A stretch of 59,693 nucleotides of DNA from Clostridiaceae bacterium (GCA_012800435.1 JAAZJH010000061.1:1-59693), one strand, 5' to 3'; positions 8,528 through 17,917 are shown, counted from the first letter of the stretch. Translations and numbers: made by a program. Notes: generated by a model from the letters alone, not told the origin.

Positions 8528-8942
8528 AACTTTCTCCCGGATTTTATTACCAGATTACTTTTATTATACATCCGCCCCTTGCACCGAGTTACAAAAGTTT
8601 TCAGTGACGAAGACGCAGTAAAATATTTGAATTTTGACCAGACAAAGCGCGTAGTAGGAAGTATGGACAATTTTTTAAGTTTTTTAGCTTTTTTGATCTT
8701 CAAGGTCGCTAGCGTGGTCAATTTTTCAATAATATTAGGATTTTTGTCCGGTAAAACGGCATATGAACACCGTTTTCCTCTTTTAATTGAAAAATTGACC
8801 TGAAAGGAAACAGACACGGAGCAACCCGTCTAATTTAATTGAATTTTTGCCCAGGGAGGAATTGGACGAGGAATTGAGTATTGAAGGTTTTATATATCTC
8901 AATCAGTTGAATTATTGAGATCTGACGTTTACTCGCTTCAAA
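8528..8942. other. Noncoding spacer upstream of moeA
   Basis: This AT-rich stretch contains a probable -10 box for moeA (8563-8568, minus strand) and the long inverted repeat at 8716-8800. Open frames here show no recognisable protein features and no ribosome binding sites. I see no riboswitch consensus in it. Confidence 0.5.
8716..8800. repeat. 15-bp perfect inverted repeat with nested hairpin
   Basis: GGTCAATTTTTCAAT (8716-8730) is exactly inverted at 8786-8800. Inside the 55-nt loop AAAACGG (8753-8759) pairs with CCGTTTT (8770-8776). No T-run follows directly, so it is not an obvious terminator. It could be a cruciform-forming site or a remnant of a small mobile element; no target duplication is seen. 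Confidence 0.6.
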
Positions 8943-9236
8943 AAAAGCTAGGACCTAAAAACCGTCGAGCACGGTATAGAAAAAAAGCTGAGACTACAAT
9001 TCTCAAGAATTAAAGCTCTCCCGACCTAAATCAAGTCCGGGGGCAAAAACAATTAACTGCAGTGTTGCAGTATTGAAAATAGTAAACTGATTTAAGTCTT
9101 GTGAAACAAAGCTTGCCGGCTTAAAACTAAGTTCAGCCGGGTCGCAAAATCGATGAACTGCACAATGATAGACTAAACTGTTTGGAGTCTCGTAAAGCGA
9201 AGCTCACCGGCTTCAAACCATGCCCAATCGCGAAAG
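8943..9236 (-). repeat. Decaying tandem array of the PHP gene 3' end
   Basis: The last 15-20 codons of the PHP gene (9181-9236) recur at 9091-9149 (period 90-91 nt) with about 70% similarity, again at about 9000-9055 (period about 96) and weakly at 8943-8975. Shared landmarks are (A/G)AAGCT followed by a CCGGC-like block and a GCAAAA block. The copies outside the gene lost the reading frame. Confidence 0.6.
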
Positions 9237-10045
9237 CCGAGGGATGCGGCATAGGCGAGCGTGGGTCGCATAAAACGGCCGAATTGTATATTATAATGGG
9301 CATCCGAAGCAAACGCCAGAAAACGTCCGCCAAATTCACGGTAACGACGCAACACATCTTTGTCAGGAAGAGCGTCCTGTAACGAGTAACCTTTATTGCG
9401 CATCAGCGAGTCTATCGTGCCTGCATTGATTTCGAGAATTTGGCCGTTATCACGCATGATACGGAACAAACGGTCAAAAGCATCCGGCGCATGCCAGTAG
9501 AACATTTTGGAACGTTGCTCCGTTGCATAGCGCGAAAAGAAATCGTAATGGCCGATGATACGGGCTTCAGGAACAGCTTCAGCGGAATCCGCGATTACAT
9601 TTATGACGCGCGTATACGTATCGGCAAGAGATTCTCGATATATTTGTTGTTTGTCGTAAAAAGGATCGCAATGATCAAGATAGTGCACCGAAAGAATGCC
9701 GTAATCAAAAGGATTGTCACGCAGAAGATTGCGAAGTTCGTCAGCAACCGCCTCTGTCCATCCCAGTTCAACCGAAATCAGAAAACCGGGCGGATCGCCG
9801 GGTTGACGTCGCGAAGGAAGGCGCCTTAGGTCATAATAGGCGTTCATGTATTCCTTCAGATCAAAAACCCATGGATCTTCTCCCGGATAACAGTCGACGT
9901 CAGCGTCATAATGATCCGAAATCGCAACACCGTGAAGATTTAGCTCCGATGCTTTTGAAAGTAATTCATCAAGGGTCTGTCCGGCATCGGGCGACCAGCC
10001 CCCTAAGTGATTGTGAATGTCTACGATACTCATATATTGCGCCAT
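9173..10045 (-). CDS. PHP-domain phosphoesterase, histidinol-phosphatase-like
   Basis: The 290-residue product is a PHP-family metal-dependent phosphoesterase. It shows the first metal motif DIHNHLGG at the N-terminus, ISDHYD, SVELGWTE, SVHYLDH, GHYDFFSRY, an EINAG segment, and FASDAHYNIQFGR near the C-terminus. This order matches the HisK branch of histidinol phosphatases and uncharacterised relatives. No his gene is nearby, so the substrate is unknown. ATG 10045 and ATG 10033 are both possible starts; neither has a strong ribosome binding site. The 3' end of the gene is echoed downstream in a tandem repeat array. pncB lies 36 nt upstream and is probably in the same unit. Confidence 0.85.
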   Translation of the reverse strand: MAQYMSIVDIHNHLGGWSPDAGQTLDELLSKASELNLHGVAISDHYDADVDCYPGEDPWVFDLKEYMNAYYDLRRLPSRRQPGDPPGFLISVELGWTEAVADELRNLLRDNPFDYGILSVHYLDHCDPFYDKQQIYRESLADTYTRVINVIADSAEAVPEARIIGHYDFFSRYATEQRSKMFYWHAPDAFDRLFRIMRDNGQILEINAGTIDSLMRNKGYSLQDALPDKDVLRRYREFGGRFLAFASDAHYNIQFGRFMRPTLAYAASLGFRDWAWFEAGELRFTRLQTV

Positions 10046-10081
10046 TTACTGTGTCATTAATCTTTCGTACGTTTCGCCGTC

Positions 10082-11563
10082 TTATTCAGCGGTTGCCATA
10101 GGCTCAAAGATACCGCGCGAAGCATTATCCAAGAAGTTCTGGCGAAGCGCCCAAAGCCTGTCTGAAAGGTCTACATAGTAGGTTTGAGGATTCTCAAATC
10201 TCAATAGCGACGGCCAAAGTGTCGACATTTCCTTTTTACAAAAGGATCGAATTTCTTCAATATCGCGTGGTTCATGACAACGCACACCCTTTACAAAAAG
10301 CGGCTTCAGGATAGGCACCGCGCGAAAAGAGTACAGCGTCTTGCGTTTCCAGGAATGTAACGGATCAAAAATGGTGAGCGGTTGCGTATCATCGATTATT
10401 TCGCCCGCTAACGTGATCAGGTCAGCCTCGACACGTCCTGTCTCGCGACTGTAAAGCCTGAAGAGGTTTTTCTCTCCCGGGTTCGTCATCTTCTCAGGAT
10501 TGTCGGAAATTTTCATTCGCGGTTCTTGAACGCCGTTTCTCTCAATCATGGATATTTTATAGACACCGCTAAAGACAGGTTCAGCACGTGATGTGATGAG
10601 CCGTTCGCCGACACCCAGCGAATCGAAACAGGCGCCTTGATGCGCCAGATCTCGTATCAGATATTCATCAAGCGCATTACTGATGGTGATGGTGCAATCT
10701 TCAAGGCCTGCGTCATCAAGCATTTTTCGTGCCGTCATCGTGAGGTATGCCAAGTCGCCGGAATCAATGCGGATCGCCTTAAGACGTTTCCCCATCGGCT
10801 CCAATACTTCTCGCGCGACGCGGATCGCGTTGGGAACCCCGCTTCTAAGAGTATTGTACGTGTCAACAAGAAGCTGGCAGTCATCCGGATAGGCAAGCGC
10901 ATACGCTTCAAACGCTTCGTATTCTGAAGGAAACGCTTGTACCCAGCTGTGCGCCATCGTACCTAAGACGGGAATATTGAATAGTTCGCCAGAAAGTGTG
11001 CAAGACGTTCCTGCAACACCGCCAATGTATGCAGCACGAGCACCGAGCACTGAAGCCCAAGTCCCTTGGGCGCGGCGCGCACCGAATTCCATCACGGTAC
11101 GCCCTTCCGCAGAGCGGACTATACGCGAAGACTTGGTGGCAATGAGGCTCTGGTGATTGATGGTTAAAAGGATCATGGTTTCGACAAGCTGCGCCTGAAT
11201 AATTGGTCCTTTCACCTTCACGATCGGTTCGTTAGGAAAAATCGGCATGCCCTCCGGAACAGACCATACATCGCACTCAAATTTAAACTCTTTCAGATAA
11301 TCTAGGAAATCCTCTTCGAAGACGCCAAGTTCGCGCAAGTAGGCGACATCATCTTCTGTGAAGCGAAGATGCTCAAGATAATCTACCATCTGTTCGACGC
11401 CGGCCATGATCGCATAACCGCCATCTTCCGGGACATTGCGAAAGAACATGTCAAAAACCGCGATCGTGTCTTTCATGCCATGCTTGAAATAACCGTTCGA
11501 CATCGTGATCTCGTAAAAATCCGTCAACATCGAGTGGTTCGTGAATTGTATTGATTCCTTCAT
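10082..11563 (-). CDS. pncB: Nicotinate phosphoribosyltransferase
   Basis: This enzyme joins nicotinate and PRPP to form nicotinate mononucleotide in NAD salvage. The 493-residue length fits the bacterial long form. Family signatures include LTDFYEITMSNGY at the N-terminus, MEFGARRAQG, GGVAGTSC, the conserved GTMAHSWVQ with the catalytic histidine, IRIDSGDLAYL, and GVGERLITS. AAGGAT lies just before the start. It is upstream of the PHP gene and may be co-transcribed with it; a functional link is not evident. Confidence 0.96.
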   Translation of the reverse strand: MKESIQFTNHSMLTDFYEITMSNGYFKHGMKDTIAVFDMFFRNVPEDGGYAIMAGVEQMVDYLEHLRFTEDDVAYLRELGVFEEDFLDYLKEFKFECDVWSVPEGMPIFPNEPIVKVKGPIIQAQLVETMILLTINHQSLIATKSSRIVRSAEGRTVMEFGARRAQGTWASVLGARAAYIGGVAGTSCTLSGELFNIPVLGTMAHSWVQAFPSEYEAFEAYALAYPDDCQLLVDTYNTLRSGVPNAIRVAREVLEPMGKRLKAIRIDSGDLAYLTMTARKMLDDAGLEDCTITISNALDEYLIRDLAHQGACFDSLGVGERLITSRAEPVFSGVYKISMIERNGVQEPRMKISDNPEKMTNPGEKNLFRLYSRETGRVEADLITLAGEIIDDTQPLTIFDPLHSWKRKTLYSFRAVPILKPLFVKGVRCHEPRDIEEIRSFCKKEMSTLWPSLLRFENPQTYYVDLSDRLWALRQNFLDNASRGIFEPMATAE

Positions 11564-11760
11564 TTTTCATATCCTTCCGACGCAAACATCTGTGAGGCTT
11601 TCAACATGGTTTGCAACGATATGTCATATTTATTTTGCCCTTGTTTTCCAAACTTCTCAAGGTTACGCCTGTCGAAAGGATGCAGGTCAATCGTCCGATG
11701 TTATAGACACATGGAACAAAAATCGGACTCCGGTAATAGTATGCTTTTCCATTGCTCTTT

Positions 11761-11806
11761 GATGACATGTTCTCCCGTCACTGACCCGATGACATCTTAT
11801 CCCGTC
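11761..11806 (-). repeat. 27-nt tandem repeat at the truA 3' end
   Basis: GATGACATCTTATCCCGTC (11788-11806, inside truA) and GATGACATGTTCTCCCGTC (11761-11779, spanning the stop and beyond) match at 17 of 19 positions with a period of 27 nt. The second copy is outside the gene apart from the stop codon. Confidence 0.75.
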
Positions 11807-12620
11807 GTTCATCTTCATAAGGCCAACAATCATCGCCAAAGAGTGTTTTCTCAAAAAATACGCGCTCCAGCGTCAATCCTTGCGGCGGCATCGTAGGGCC
11901 GGCTAACGTTCGATCCTTTGATTCAAGCAATTTAGGAACTTGCTCCGGTAACATTTTGCCCTGACCTATGAGCACGAGTGTACCTGCGAGAATGCGCACC
12001 ATGTGGTAAAGGAATCCGTCGCCACGAACGACCAGCGTAATCAAACTGCCTTCCTCAATTAGCTCAAGGTGTTGAATCGTGCGCACGGGCCGTTTTGTCG
12101 GTGATCCTTGATCCATCAGCGAAAGAAAAGAATGTGTCCCGGCAAAAAAAGGTAACGCTTGTCTCATGGCGCTCATATCAAGCGTACCCGGAATGTGTGA
12201 TACGAGATGGCGAAACAATACGGGACGCACCCTGCTGTTCATGATACGGTAACGATATTCCTTTCCAAGCGCGTCGTACCGTGGATTGAAGTCGTCCTCA
12301 ACGCGTATGGCTTTTCTTATGGCGATGCTGTCCGGGAGTTTCGCATTCCAAAACAGGGGTATATTTTGCTCCGGAATCGATGTTTCGGAACGAAATGAGG
12401 ATACATGGCCACGCGCAGAGACACCTGCATCTGTGCGACTTCCACCGGTGAGCCGAATGGTTTCGCCGGTTTGTTTTTTCCATACATCCTCAAGTGTTTG
12501 TTGCACGGAGACAGCGTTCTTTTGACGTTGCCATCCTGAAAAAAAAGCGCCGTCATACGTCGTAAGAATTGCGTACCGTACGCCACGCATCGCTTTTATT
12601 TTTACAGAATCATCGGTCAT
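11778..12620 (-). CDS. truA: tRNA pseudouridine(38-40) synthase TruA
   Basis: TruA makes pseudouridine at positions 38-40 of the tRNA anticodon arm. The 280-residue protein has the catalytic aspartate in GGSRTDAGVSARGH, the N-terminal TYDGAFFSGWQRQ, GKEYRYRI, FLYHMVRIL near the C-terminus and AGPTMPPQGL. This is the expected downstream neighbour of the ecfA-ecfT genes in Gram-positive genomes. AAGGATG lies about 10 nt before the ATG, slightly long spacing. An RRDKMSSGQ tail follows the conserved core, and it is this tail that is duplicated just downstream. Confidence 0.97.
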   Translation of the reverse strand: MTDDSVKIKAMRGVRYAILTTYDGAFFSGWQRQKNAVSVQQTLEDVWKKQTGETIRLTGGSRTDAGVSARGHVSSFRSETSIPEQNIPLFWNAKLPDSIAIRKAIRVEDDFNPRYDALGKEYRYRIMNSRVRPVLFRHLVSHIPGTLDMSAMRQALPFFAGTHSFLSLMDQGSPTKRPVRTIQHLELIEEGSLITLVVRGDGFLYHMVRILAGTLVLIGQGKMLPEQVPKLLESKDRTLAGPTMPPQGLTLERVFFEKTLFGDDCWPYEDERRDKMSSGQ

Positions 12621-12650
12621 GCCTTGTTTTCATCCTTCTTAACTGCGTCC

Positions 12651-13448
12651 CTATCCCTGCCATAGAAACACGAATGCGCTGATTAGTACTGCCGCCGTCA
12701 AAAACAGATAATCGCGACGCTGTAACTTCATCGCGTAGAGCGTCGTCCGAGAGGATGTGCCGCCGTAGCAACGCGCTTCCATCGCGACGGCAAGATCGTC
12801 CGCCCGTCTGAAACTGGACACAAAAAGCGGCACGAGAATACTGACGAGGCCACGCGCACGCCGCATCAGTCCGCCGGTATCAAAGTCAGCACCACGTGAC
12901 GATTGCGCTTTCATTAAACGCGTCGCTTCATCCAATAGTGTGGGAACAAAACGCATGGCAATCGACATCATCATCGAGAATTCCTGTACGGGAAAATGAA
13001 GATGCTTGAGCGGCAACAGCAAACGTTCCATAGCATCGGCAATGGCAATCGGCGTTGTAGTCAGAGTAAGTAAAAGTGATGTTTGGATCACCATCAAACT
13101 GATTCTAAGCGCAGTAAGCAAACCGGACGTCAAGCCCTCGAGCGATATCACAATTGAGCCGACTCTAAAAAGCGGTGTTCCTCGTACGGTGAAAAAATGG
13201 ATCACCATCGCAAAAATGATCAGGAAGATGATCGGTCGGACGCTACGAAGAACGATACGCACACGGATATGAGAAAGAGCGACAAGTACCATGGCCCAAA
13301 GAGAAATGACGGCAAGCACGATCGGGCTTTTTGAAGAAAGCGTAGCGATCATCAAAAGGATTGCCGCGATAAACTTGACACGTGCGTCGAGTCTGTGAAT
13401 GAACGACGTGCCGGGAATAGAACGACCAAGAAGACTGCGCTTACCCAT
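12651..13448 (-). CDS. ecfT: ECF transporter transmembrane subunit EcfT
   Basis: EcfT is the membrane scaffold that couples vitamin-specific S components to the EcfA ATPases. The 265-residue protein has several hydrophobic segments (about residues 25-65, 70-90, 105-130, 240-262) and two Ala-Arg-Gly-type coupling helices, seen as QSSRGADFD and EARCYGG. The start overlaps the end of the ecfA fusion by 8 nt, giving translational coupling. No S component is encoded here, so it is a shared, group II type module serving S proteins elsewhere. Confidence 0.95.
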   Translation of the reverse strand: MGKRSLLGRSIPGTSFIHRLDARVKFIAAILLMIATLSSKSPIVLAVISLWAMVLVALSHIRVRIVLRSVRPIIFLIIFAMVIHFFTVRGTPLFRVGSIVISLEGLTSGLLTALRISLMVIQTSLLLTLTTTPIAIADAMERLLLPLKHLHFPVQEFSMMMSIAMRFVPTLLDEATRLMKAQSSRGADFDTGGLMRRARGLVSILVPLFVSSFRRADDLAVAMEARCYGGTSSRTTLYAMKLQRRDYLFLTAAVLISAFVFLWQG

Positions 13449-15504
13449 GTGATGACGCTTTCTTTTCGCAGGATTCTATGTCCTCATGTTCGGTATCCGA
13501 GGCGGACACGCGAGGCAAATAATCGTGTTTAATCGAACATGCAGCGGTTTCAGAGAATAACTCATTATTCTTTGAGGCCGATAGAATATCATGCCGGATA
13601 GCGGGCGCATCGATTGTGGCAGCCGGATTTTTTTTCCTCATAAATTGTGCCGCTTCGAGTATTTTTTGCGTCGCATCTTCGGCATCAAACGCAAACGTGC
13701 CAAGTTCCGAAAAATCGTCGGCAAGCGCATCCAAAAAACGCTTCGCGGGCGGAACATCTAGAGAAGCATCCTCGAGGAATACTGCCGAACTGATGATATC
13801 TTCAGGAGTTCCGATTTTCGCGACTCGCCCCTCCTTCATTACCAAAATACGGTCACATCGCTTCGCCATCGCCTCCATATCGTGTGAGACGATGATCAGT
13901 GTTGCGCCTTCGTTCGTCAACGTCGCCAGATCGTCAAAAAGGTCTTCTCGTCCGGCGGGGTCAAGACCGGCAGCAGGTTCGTCCAAGACTAGAATCAACG
14001 GTTCCGCCGCAAGCACGCCAGCGATCGCGACACGTCGTCGCTGACCCCCGGACAAATCAAAAGGAGAGCGAACCAATAAATGGTCAACACCGAGCCGCTT
14101 CGCCGCTTTTTCAACACTGTACGCAACTTCTTCAGGCGATTTGCCCATTTGTTTCGGCGCAAAGGCGATGTCAAGAGCTACTGTCTCTTCAAAGAGCTGA
14201 TCCTCCGGATACTGAAAGAGCAGACCGACCTTTCGACGTATTGATCGGATGATTTTTCGCTCGGAAAGATCCTCGCCAAGAACAGTTACCGTTCCGCGAG
14301 AAGACGGAATAATGCCGTTAAAATGTTGAATCAGTGTTGATTTTCCGGAACCGGTATGCCCTACAATCCCGAGCACTTCACCCTGCCGAACTTCTAGAGA
14401 AATGTCTTGGAGCGCTTGCACATGCGTTCCTGCCAGTCCTTCATACGCATATGACAGGTGCTGAACATCTATGACGACCGGCAATCCCTGTTGAAGAGGT
14501 TTGGGCGATCGCCCCTTGGTGAGCGGAAAATCATCCTTAATTCGAGCTGTTGTTCTTGACAGTTCATCATGACCAAGAGAATGGTCGCCCTGTGTTTGAT
14601 CCAATGTCATCTGCGACATCTCTTTTTCTAAAGAATTGTCGAAAAACGCCCGATCCGACACTTTTGCCAAGGACTCTCTTACAAATTGAACAGCACCGTC
14701 AAAGGAAGTCACTTTTTCAGGTTGATAAGGAACACCGATCGCGTCGGAGATGCGGTGCGAAATCTCAATATGTGTGGGAAGACTAAGACCTAAGGACAAT
14801 ACGCAGTCTTTTTGGTCGAAAACGTCCGCAGGAGTGCCCTCAAGCGCGATCCTGCCCTCATCTAAGACATAGACGTAGTCGGCTAACAGCGCTTCCTCCA
14901 TATGGTGTGTGATATGGACGATCGTAAGTTGTTTCTTCTCTTTTAGATCCAGAATCAACTCCATAAGAGCACGGCGAGAAGAGGGGTCAAGCATGGCAGT
15001 CGATTCATCGAGAATAAGGATCTCCGGTTGCATAGCCAAGACAGAAGCAACAGCAAGCTTTTGCTTCTGTCCGCCGGAAAGCGCATAGGGTTCACGGTCA
15101 CGATAATCTGTCATGCCCGTTTCTTCCAATGCGCGTGTCACACGCGCCCGAACCTCTTCTGCCGGAAGCCCGAGATTACATGGACCGAAGGCTATGTCAT
15201 CGGCAACAGTAGTGCCGATGATTTGATTGTCGGGATTTTGAAAAACCATACCGGCGCGGCGTCGGATCTCGTCTATGAATGCATTCTCGGATGTATCCAT
15301 CCCATCCACGATAACGCGTCCCTCATCCGGAAGCAGCAGACCGTTCATGAGACGCGCGACCGTTGATTTGCCTGATCCGTTACGACCGAGAAAAACGACG
15401 TGCGAACCATTCGGGATCGCAAACGATACATCAGAAACGGCTTTGATGTTCTCTCGATCTTCGTTGCCTTGATAAGCGAATGATACCCGTTCAAACTGAA
15501 TCAT
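13441..15504 (-). CDS. ecfA: Fused ECF transporter ATPase EcfA1-EcfA2
   Basis: Two complete ABC ATPase domains lie in one 687-residue chain. The first (about 1-280) has GRNGSGKST, LSGGQKQKL and ILILDESTAMLD; the second (about 345-590) has GHTGSGKST, LSGGQRRRV and ILVLDEPAAGLD. These correspond in order to EcfA1 and EcfA2, normally two separate genes at this locus. The linker (about 280-345) is charged, and a roughly 100-residue low-complexity tail follows. No internal stop or duplicated start separates the halves, so it reads as a true fusion. It would energise the ECF transporter with EcfT. The ribosome binding site is weak (AGGA close to the ATG). Confidence 0.93.
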   Translation of the reverse strand: MIQFERVSFAYQGNEDRENIKAVSDVSFAIPNGSHVVFLGRNGSGKSTVARLMNGLLLPDEGRVIVDGMDTSENAFIDEIRRRAGMVFQNPDNQIIGTTVADDIAFGPCNLGLPAEEVRARVTRALEETGMTDYRDREPYALSGGQKQKLAVASVLAMQPEILILDESTAMLDPSSRRALMELILDLKEKKQLTIVHITHHMEEALLADYVYVLDEGRIALEGTPADVFDQKDCVLSLGLSLPTHIEISHRISDAIGVPYQPEKVTSFDGAVQFVRESLAKVSDRAFFDNSLEKEMSQMTLDQTQGDHSLGHDELSRTTARIKDDFPLTKGRSPKPLQQGLPVVIDVQHLSYAYEGLAGTHVQALQDISLEVRQGEVLGIVGHTGSGKSTLIQHFNGIIPSSRGTVTVLGEDLSERKIIRSIRRKVGLLFQYPEDQLFEETVALDIAFAPKQMGKSPEEVAYSVEKAAKRLGVDHLLVRSPFDLSGGQRRRVAIAGVLAAEPLILVLDEPAAGLDPAGREDLFDDLATLTNEGATLIIVSHDMEAMAKRCDRILVMKEGRVAKIGTPEDIISSAVFLEDASLDVPPAKRFLDALADDFSELGTFAFDAEDATQKILEAAQFMRKKNPAATIDAPAIRHDILSASKNNELFSETAACSIKHDYLPRVSASDTEHEDIESCEKKASSHG

Positions 15505-15683
15505 TGTCCTGCTTTGCTATCCTGCTCCTGCCATCTACTTGATCGGTGATAATTATCGATAATACCGTAAACGTCGGTGGCGTTTCTCAAGCTCTCCGAT
15601 GCCATTGTAGCGTTCTTTTCAATCGTCTGCCCATTTCATAAAGTCTAAGATAACGTCTCACCTCACAAGAAAGTCGATAAACG

Positions 15684-15721
15684 CGAAAAAAGGACTGAAA
15701 ACCTGATTGGCTTAAAGTCCT
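15684..15721 (-). terminator. Terminator of the ribosomal superoperon
   Basis: On the minus strand AGGACT (15721-15716) pairs with AGTCCT (15696-15691) across a roughly 19-nt loop, followed by TTTTTTCG. It lies 43 nt after rplQ and separates the ribosomal transcript from ecfA. The remaining spacer 15505-15683 must hold the ecfA promoter, but I see no convincing pair of hexamers. Confidence 0.75.
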
Positions 15722-15763
15722 CTCTCGTATCCATGCATAGCATGCGGGCTTGTGCCCCCAACG

Positions 15764-16288
15764 TTAAACCAGCTCAAGAATGACCATAGGCGCCGAATCA
15801 CCGCGGCGCGCTCCCAACTTGATGATACGCGTATAGCCGCCCGGACGGTTGATGTAGCGCGGCGCGACATCGTTGAACAGATAATTGACTGTATTTACTT
15901 TCTTCCCGTCTTTATCTTTGATCTCGACAAGCGTCTTCATGATGCGGCGACGTGCGGCCAGTCTTGCAGGTTGATCAACCTGAACTGTTTTAGTATCATC
16001 CTGGCGTTCAACCACGTCGTAGATGCGGTTATTTTTTGATGTGGCCGTGCGAAGCACCTTGCGGCCCTTGTCATCAAGTTTGGCGGACGATACCCGGATC
16101 GTTTTCGTTGTAAAATTCGCCTGCTCTTTGACCGCCATGCGAATGACGTTCTCCGCAAGGCGCGCTGCTTCTTTCGCGCGCGTCTCTGTGGTAGTAACCT
16201 TGCCTTCAACAATCAGCGTCGTGACAAGATTTCTCAGCATGGACTTTCTTGCAGCCGTTTTTCGGCCTAATCTTCGATATCCGGCCAT
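15764..16288 (-). CDS. rplQ: 50S ribosomal protein L17
   Basis: The N-terminal [26 protein letters not shown] and the central [14 protein letters not shown] are typical of L17, and the C-terminal [24 protein letters not shown] closes the family fold. At 174 residues it is longer than common forms of about 115-130. The extra residues form a charged insertion between about 70 and 130 ([31 protein letters not shown] region is divergent). Such long L17 proteins occur in some Clostridia and Actinobacteria. It is the last gene of the superoperon. Confidence 0.97.
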   Translation of the reverse strand: MAGYRRLGRKTAARKSMLRNLVTTLIVEGKVTTTETRAKEAARLAENVIRMAVKEQANFTTKTIRVSSAKLDDKGRKVLRTATSKNNRIYDVVERQDDTKTVQVDQPARLAARRRIMKTLVEIKDKDGKKVNTVNYLFNDVAPRYINRPGGYTRIIKLGARRGDSAPMVILELV

Positions 16289-16315
16289 GGTGTTATCCTC
16301 CTCCGGTTATTCCAT

Positions 16316-17290
16316 CTATTCTTTTCTGAAAGAATCCTGATCTTGCTCTTCACCGGCCAGATACAGGTCGTGTTCAGATAGTTTTTCTTCAAGTTCAAGA
16401 AGAGACGTTGCCCCTAAGTTACGCACTTTGAGGAGCTCTTCGCGCGATTTAGCAACGAGATCACCGACCGTATGAATGTCGGCTCGTTTCAACGAATTGA
16501 AAATCCGTGTAGAAAACTTCAGCTCTTCGATCGGCGCATCGTAGATGCTGTCCTTCTCTTCTTCGATGATCGGCAGCATCTCTTCCTTTTCCGGCTTATC
16601 GCGCGTCATAGACATGAAAAGCTGCAAATGCCCAATAAGGATTTCCGCCGCTTTCATCAAGGCATCTTCAGCGGTGATCGTCCCGTCGGTCCAAATTTCA
16701 AGCGTTAACTTGTCATAGTTCGTGACTTGGCCGACGCGTGTGTCTTCGACATGAAAATTGACTTTGCGTACCGGCGTGAAGATCGCGTCCACAGGAATGA
16801 CGCCGATCGGTGCATTGGCGGCCTTATTCTGATCAGCGTTGACGTAGCCGACGCCTGCATTAAAGGTCAAACCCATAAAGAGCGGACCTTCACCGTTCAT
16901 ATGAGCGATCACAAGATCAGGATTCACAATTTCAAGCTCATCACTTTGGATGAATTCACCGGCTGTCACCGGTCCTTTATAGCCCGCTTCCTTATTGATA
17001 AAAATAGTTTTCGGACCGGGAACATTCAGACGTGCGCGAATCATCTTGATGTTCAGAATGATTTCCGTGACATCTTCAATCACGCCGGGAATGGTCGAGT
17101 ATTCCTGAAGAATTCCCTCAATGCGCACCGATGTGACCGCGCATCCCGGCAATGACGAAAGCAGCACACGTCGCAACGCGTTGCCAATAGTCGTGCCGTA
17201 TCCGCGCTCTAGCGGCTCGGCGACAAAGAGGCCATACGTTTCATCCTCAGAATGTGTTTTGTATTCGATGTTCATATTATTGGCTTCCAT
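16316..17290 (-). CDS. rpoA: RNA polymerase subunit alpha
   Basis: The 324-residue alpha subunit has the N-terminal assembly domain (ERGYGTTIGNALRRVLLSSLPG, then ILNIKMIRARL) and the C-terminal domain (SIYDAPIEELKFSTRIFNSLKRADIHTVGDL...LRNLGATSLLELEEKL) that contacts activators and UP elements. I chose ATG 17290, which has GAGGAG 10 nt upstream; the frame can extend to a GTG at 17311, which lacks a site. It sits between rpsD and rplQ as in other Bacillota. Confidence 0.98.
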   Translation of the reverse strand: MEANNMNIEYKTHSEDETYGLFVAEPLERGYGTTIGNALRRVLLSSLPGCAVTSVRIEGILQEYSTIPGVIEDVTEIILNIKMIRARLNVPGPKTIFINKEAGYKGPVTAGEFIQSDELEIVNPDLVIAHMNGEGPLFMGLTFNAGVGYVNADQNKAANAPIGVIPVDAIFTPVRKVNFHVEDTRVGQVTNYDKLTLEIWTDGTITAEDALMKAAEILIGHLQLFMSMTRDKPEKEEMLPIIEEEKDSIYDAPIEELKFSTRIFNSLKRADIHTVGDLVAKSREELLKVRNLGATSLLELEEKLSEHDLYLAGEEQDQDSFRKE

Positions 17291-17332
17291 AGGTTTGACT
17301 CTCCTCGCCACCTGTCAGGCAGACTTAAGTGC

Positions 17333-17917
17333 TTACTTCGAATAAAGCTCGACGATCAATGTCTCATCGACATCAAGATCGATCTCGTCGCGTTCCGGTA
17401 CTCTCAAAACGCGCCCTTTAAGATGATCGAGATCGGCTGAAAGCCAAGCCGGCACGATAGTGTTCGGCAAGTCATCGAAGGCCTTCGTCTTTCGTGAATT
17501 TTCACGTACGGATATTTCATCTCCTTCTTTTAGGCGCATAGAAGGAATGCTTGCGCGGCGACCGTTAACGTTAATATGTCCATGATTGACAAATTGACGC
17601 GCTTGGGCGCGTGTATCGGCCAAGCCGAGGCGATAAACAACGTTATCAAGCCGCAGCTCGAGCAATTTCAAAAGGTTTTCACCGGTTTTTCCGGGCATTT
17701 TCGTCGCGTGTTCGTAAGTATTGCGGAACTGACGCTCCAGTACGCCGTATACAAACTTCGCCGTCTGTTTGGCACGCATCTGACGGGCGTAGTCACCTTC
17801 TTTTCTGCGTTGGCGGCCACCCGGGTTGCGGCTCGATTTCTTATGAATGCCAAGCATTTGCGGCGCGACACCAAGCGAACGAGCACGCTTCAAAATGGGC
17901 GATCTGTCTCTAGCCAT
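17333..17917 (-). CDS. rpsD: 30S ribosomal protein S4
   Basis: S4 nucleates 30S assembly. The 194-residue protein shows the S4 RNA-binding domain ([34 protein letters not shown]) and C-terminal IVELYSK. The N-terminus [16 protein letters not shown] lacks the paired cysteines of the zinc form, so this is the zinc-independent type. In many Bacillota rpsD lies elsewhere; here it is within the alpha operon between rpsK and rpoA, as in Clostridia. Confidence 0.98.
   Translation of the reverse strand: MARDRSPILKRARSLGVAPQMLGIHKKSSRNPGGRQRRKEGDYARQMRAKQTAKFVYGVLERQFRNTYEHATKMPGKTGENLLKLLELRLDNVVYRLGLADTRAQARQFVNHGHINVNGRRASIPSMRLKEGDEISVRENSRKTKAFDDLPNTIVPAWLSADLDHLKGRVLRVPERDEIDLDVDETLIVELYSK

Noticed and set aside
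8342-8817. Open frames on both strands between moeA and the PHP gene
   Set aside because: They overlap the moeA 5' end or the noncoding inverted repeat, lack ribosome binding sites and look like shadows.
13441-15504. Frameshift joining two separate ecfA genes
   Set aside because: The linker is continuous without stops or an internal ribosome binding site, and both domains share one frame.
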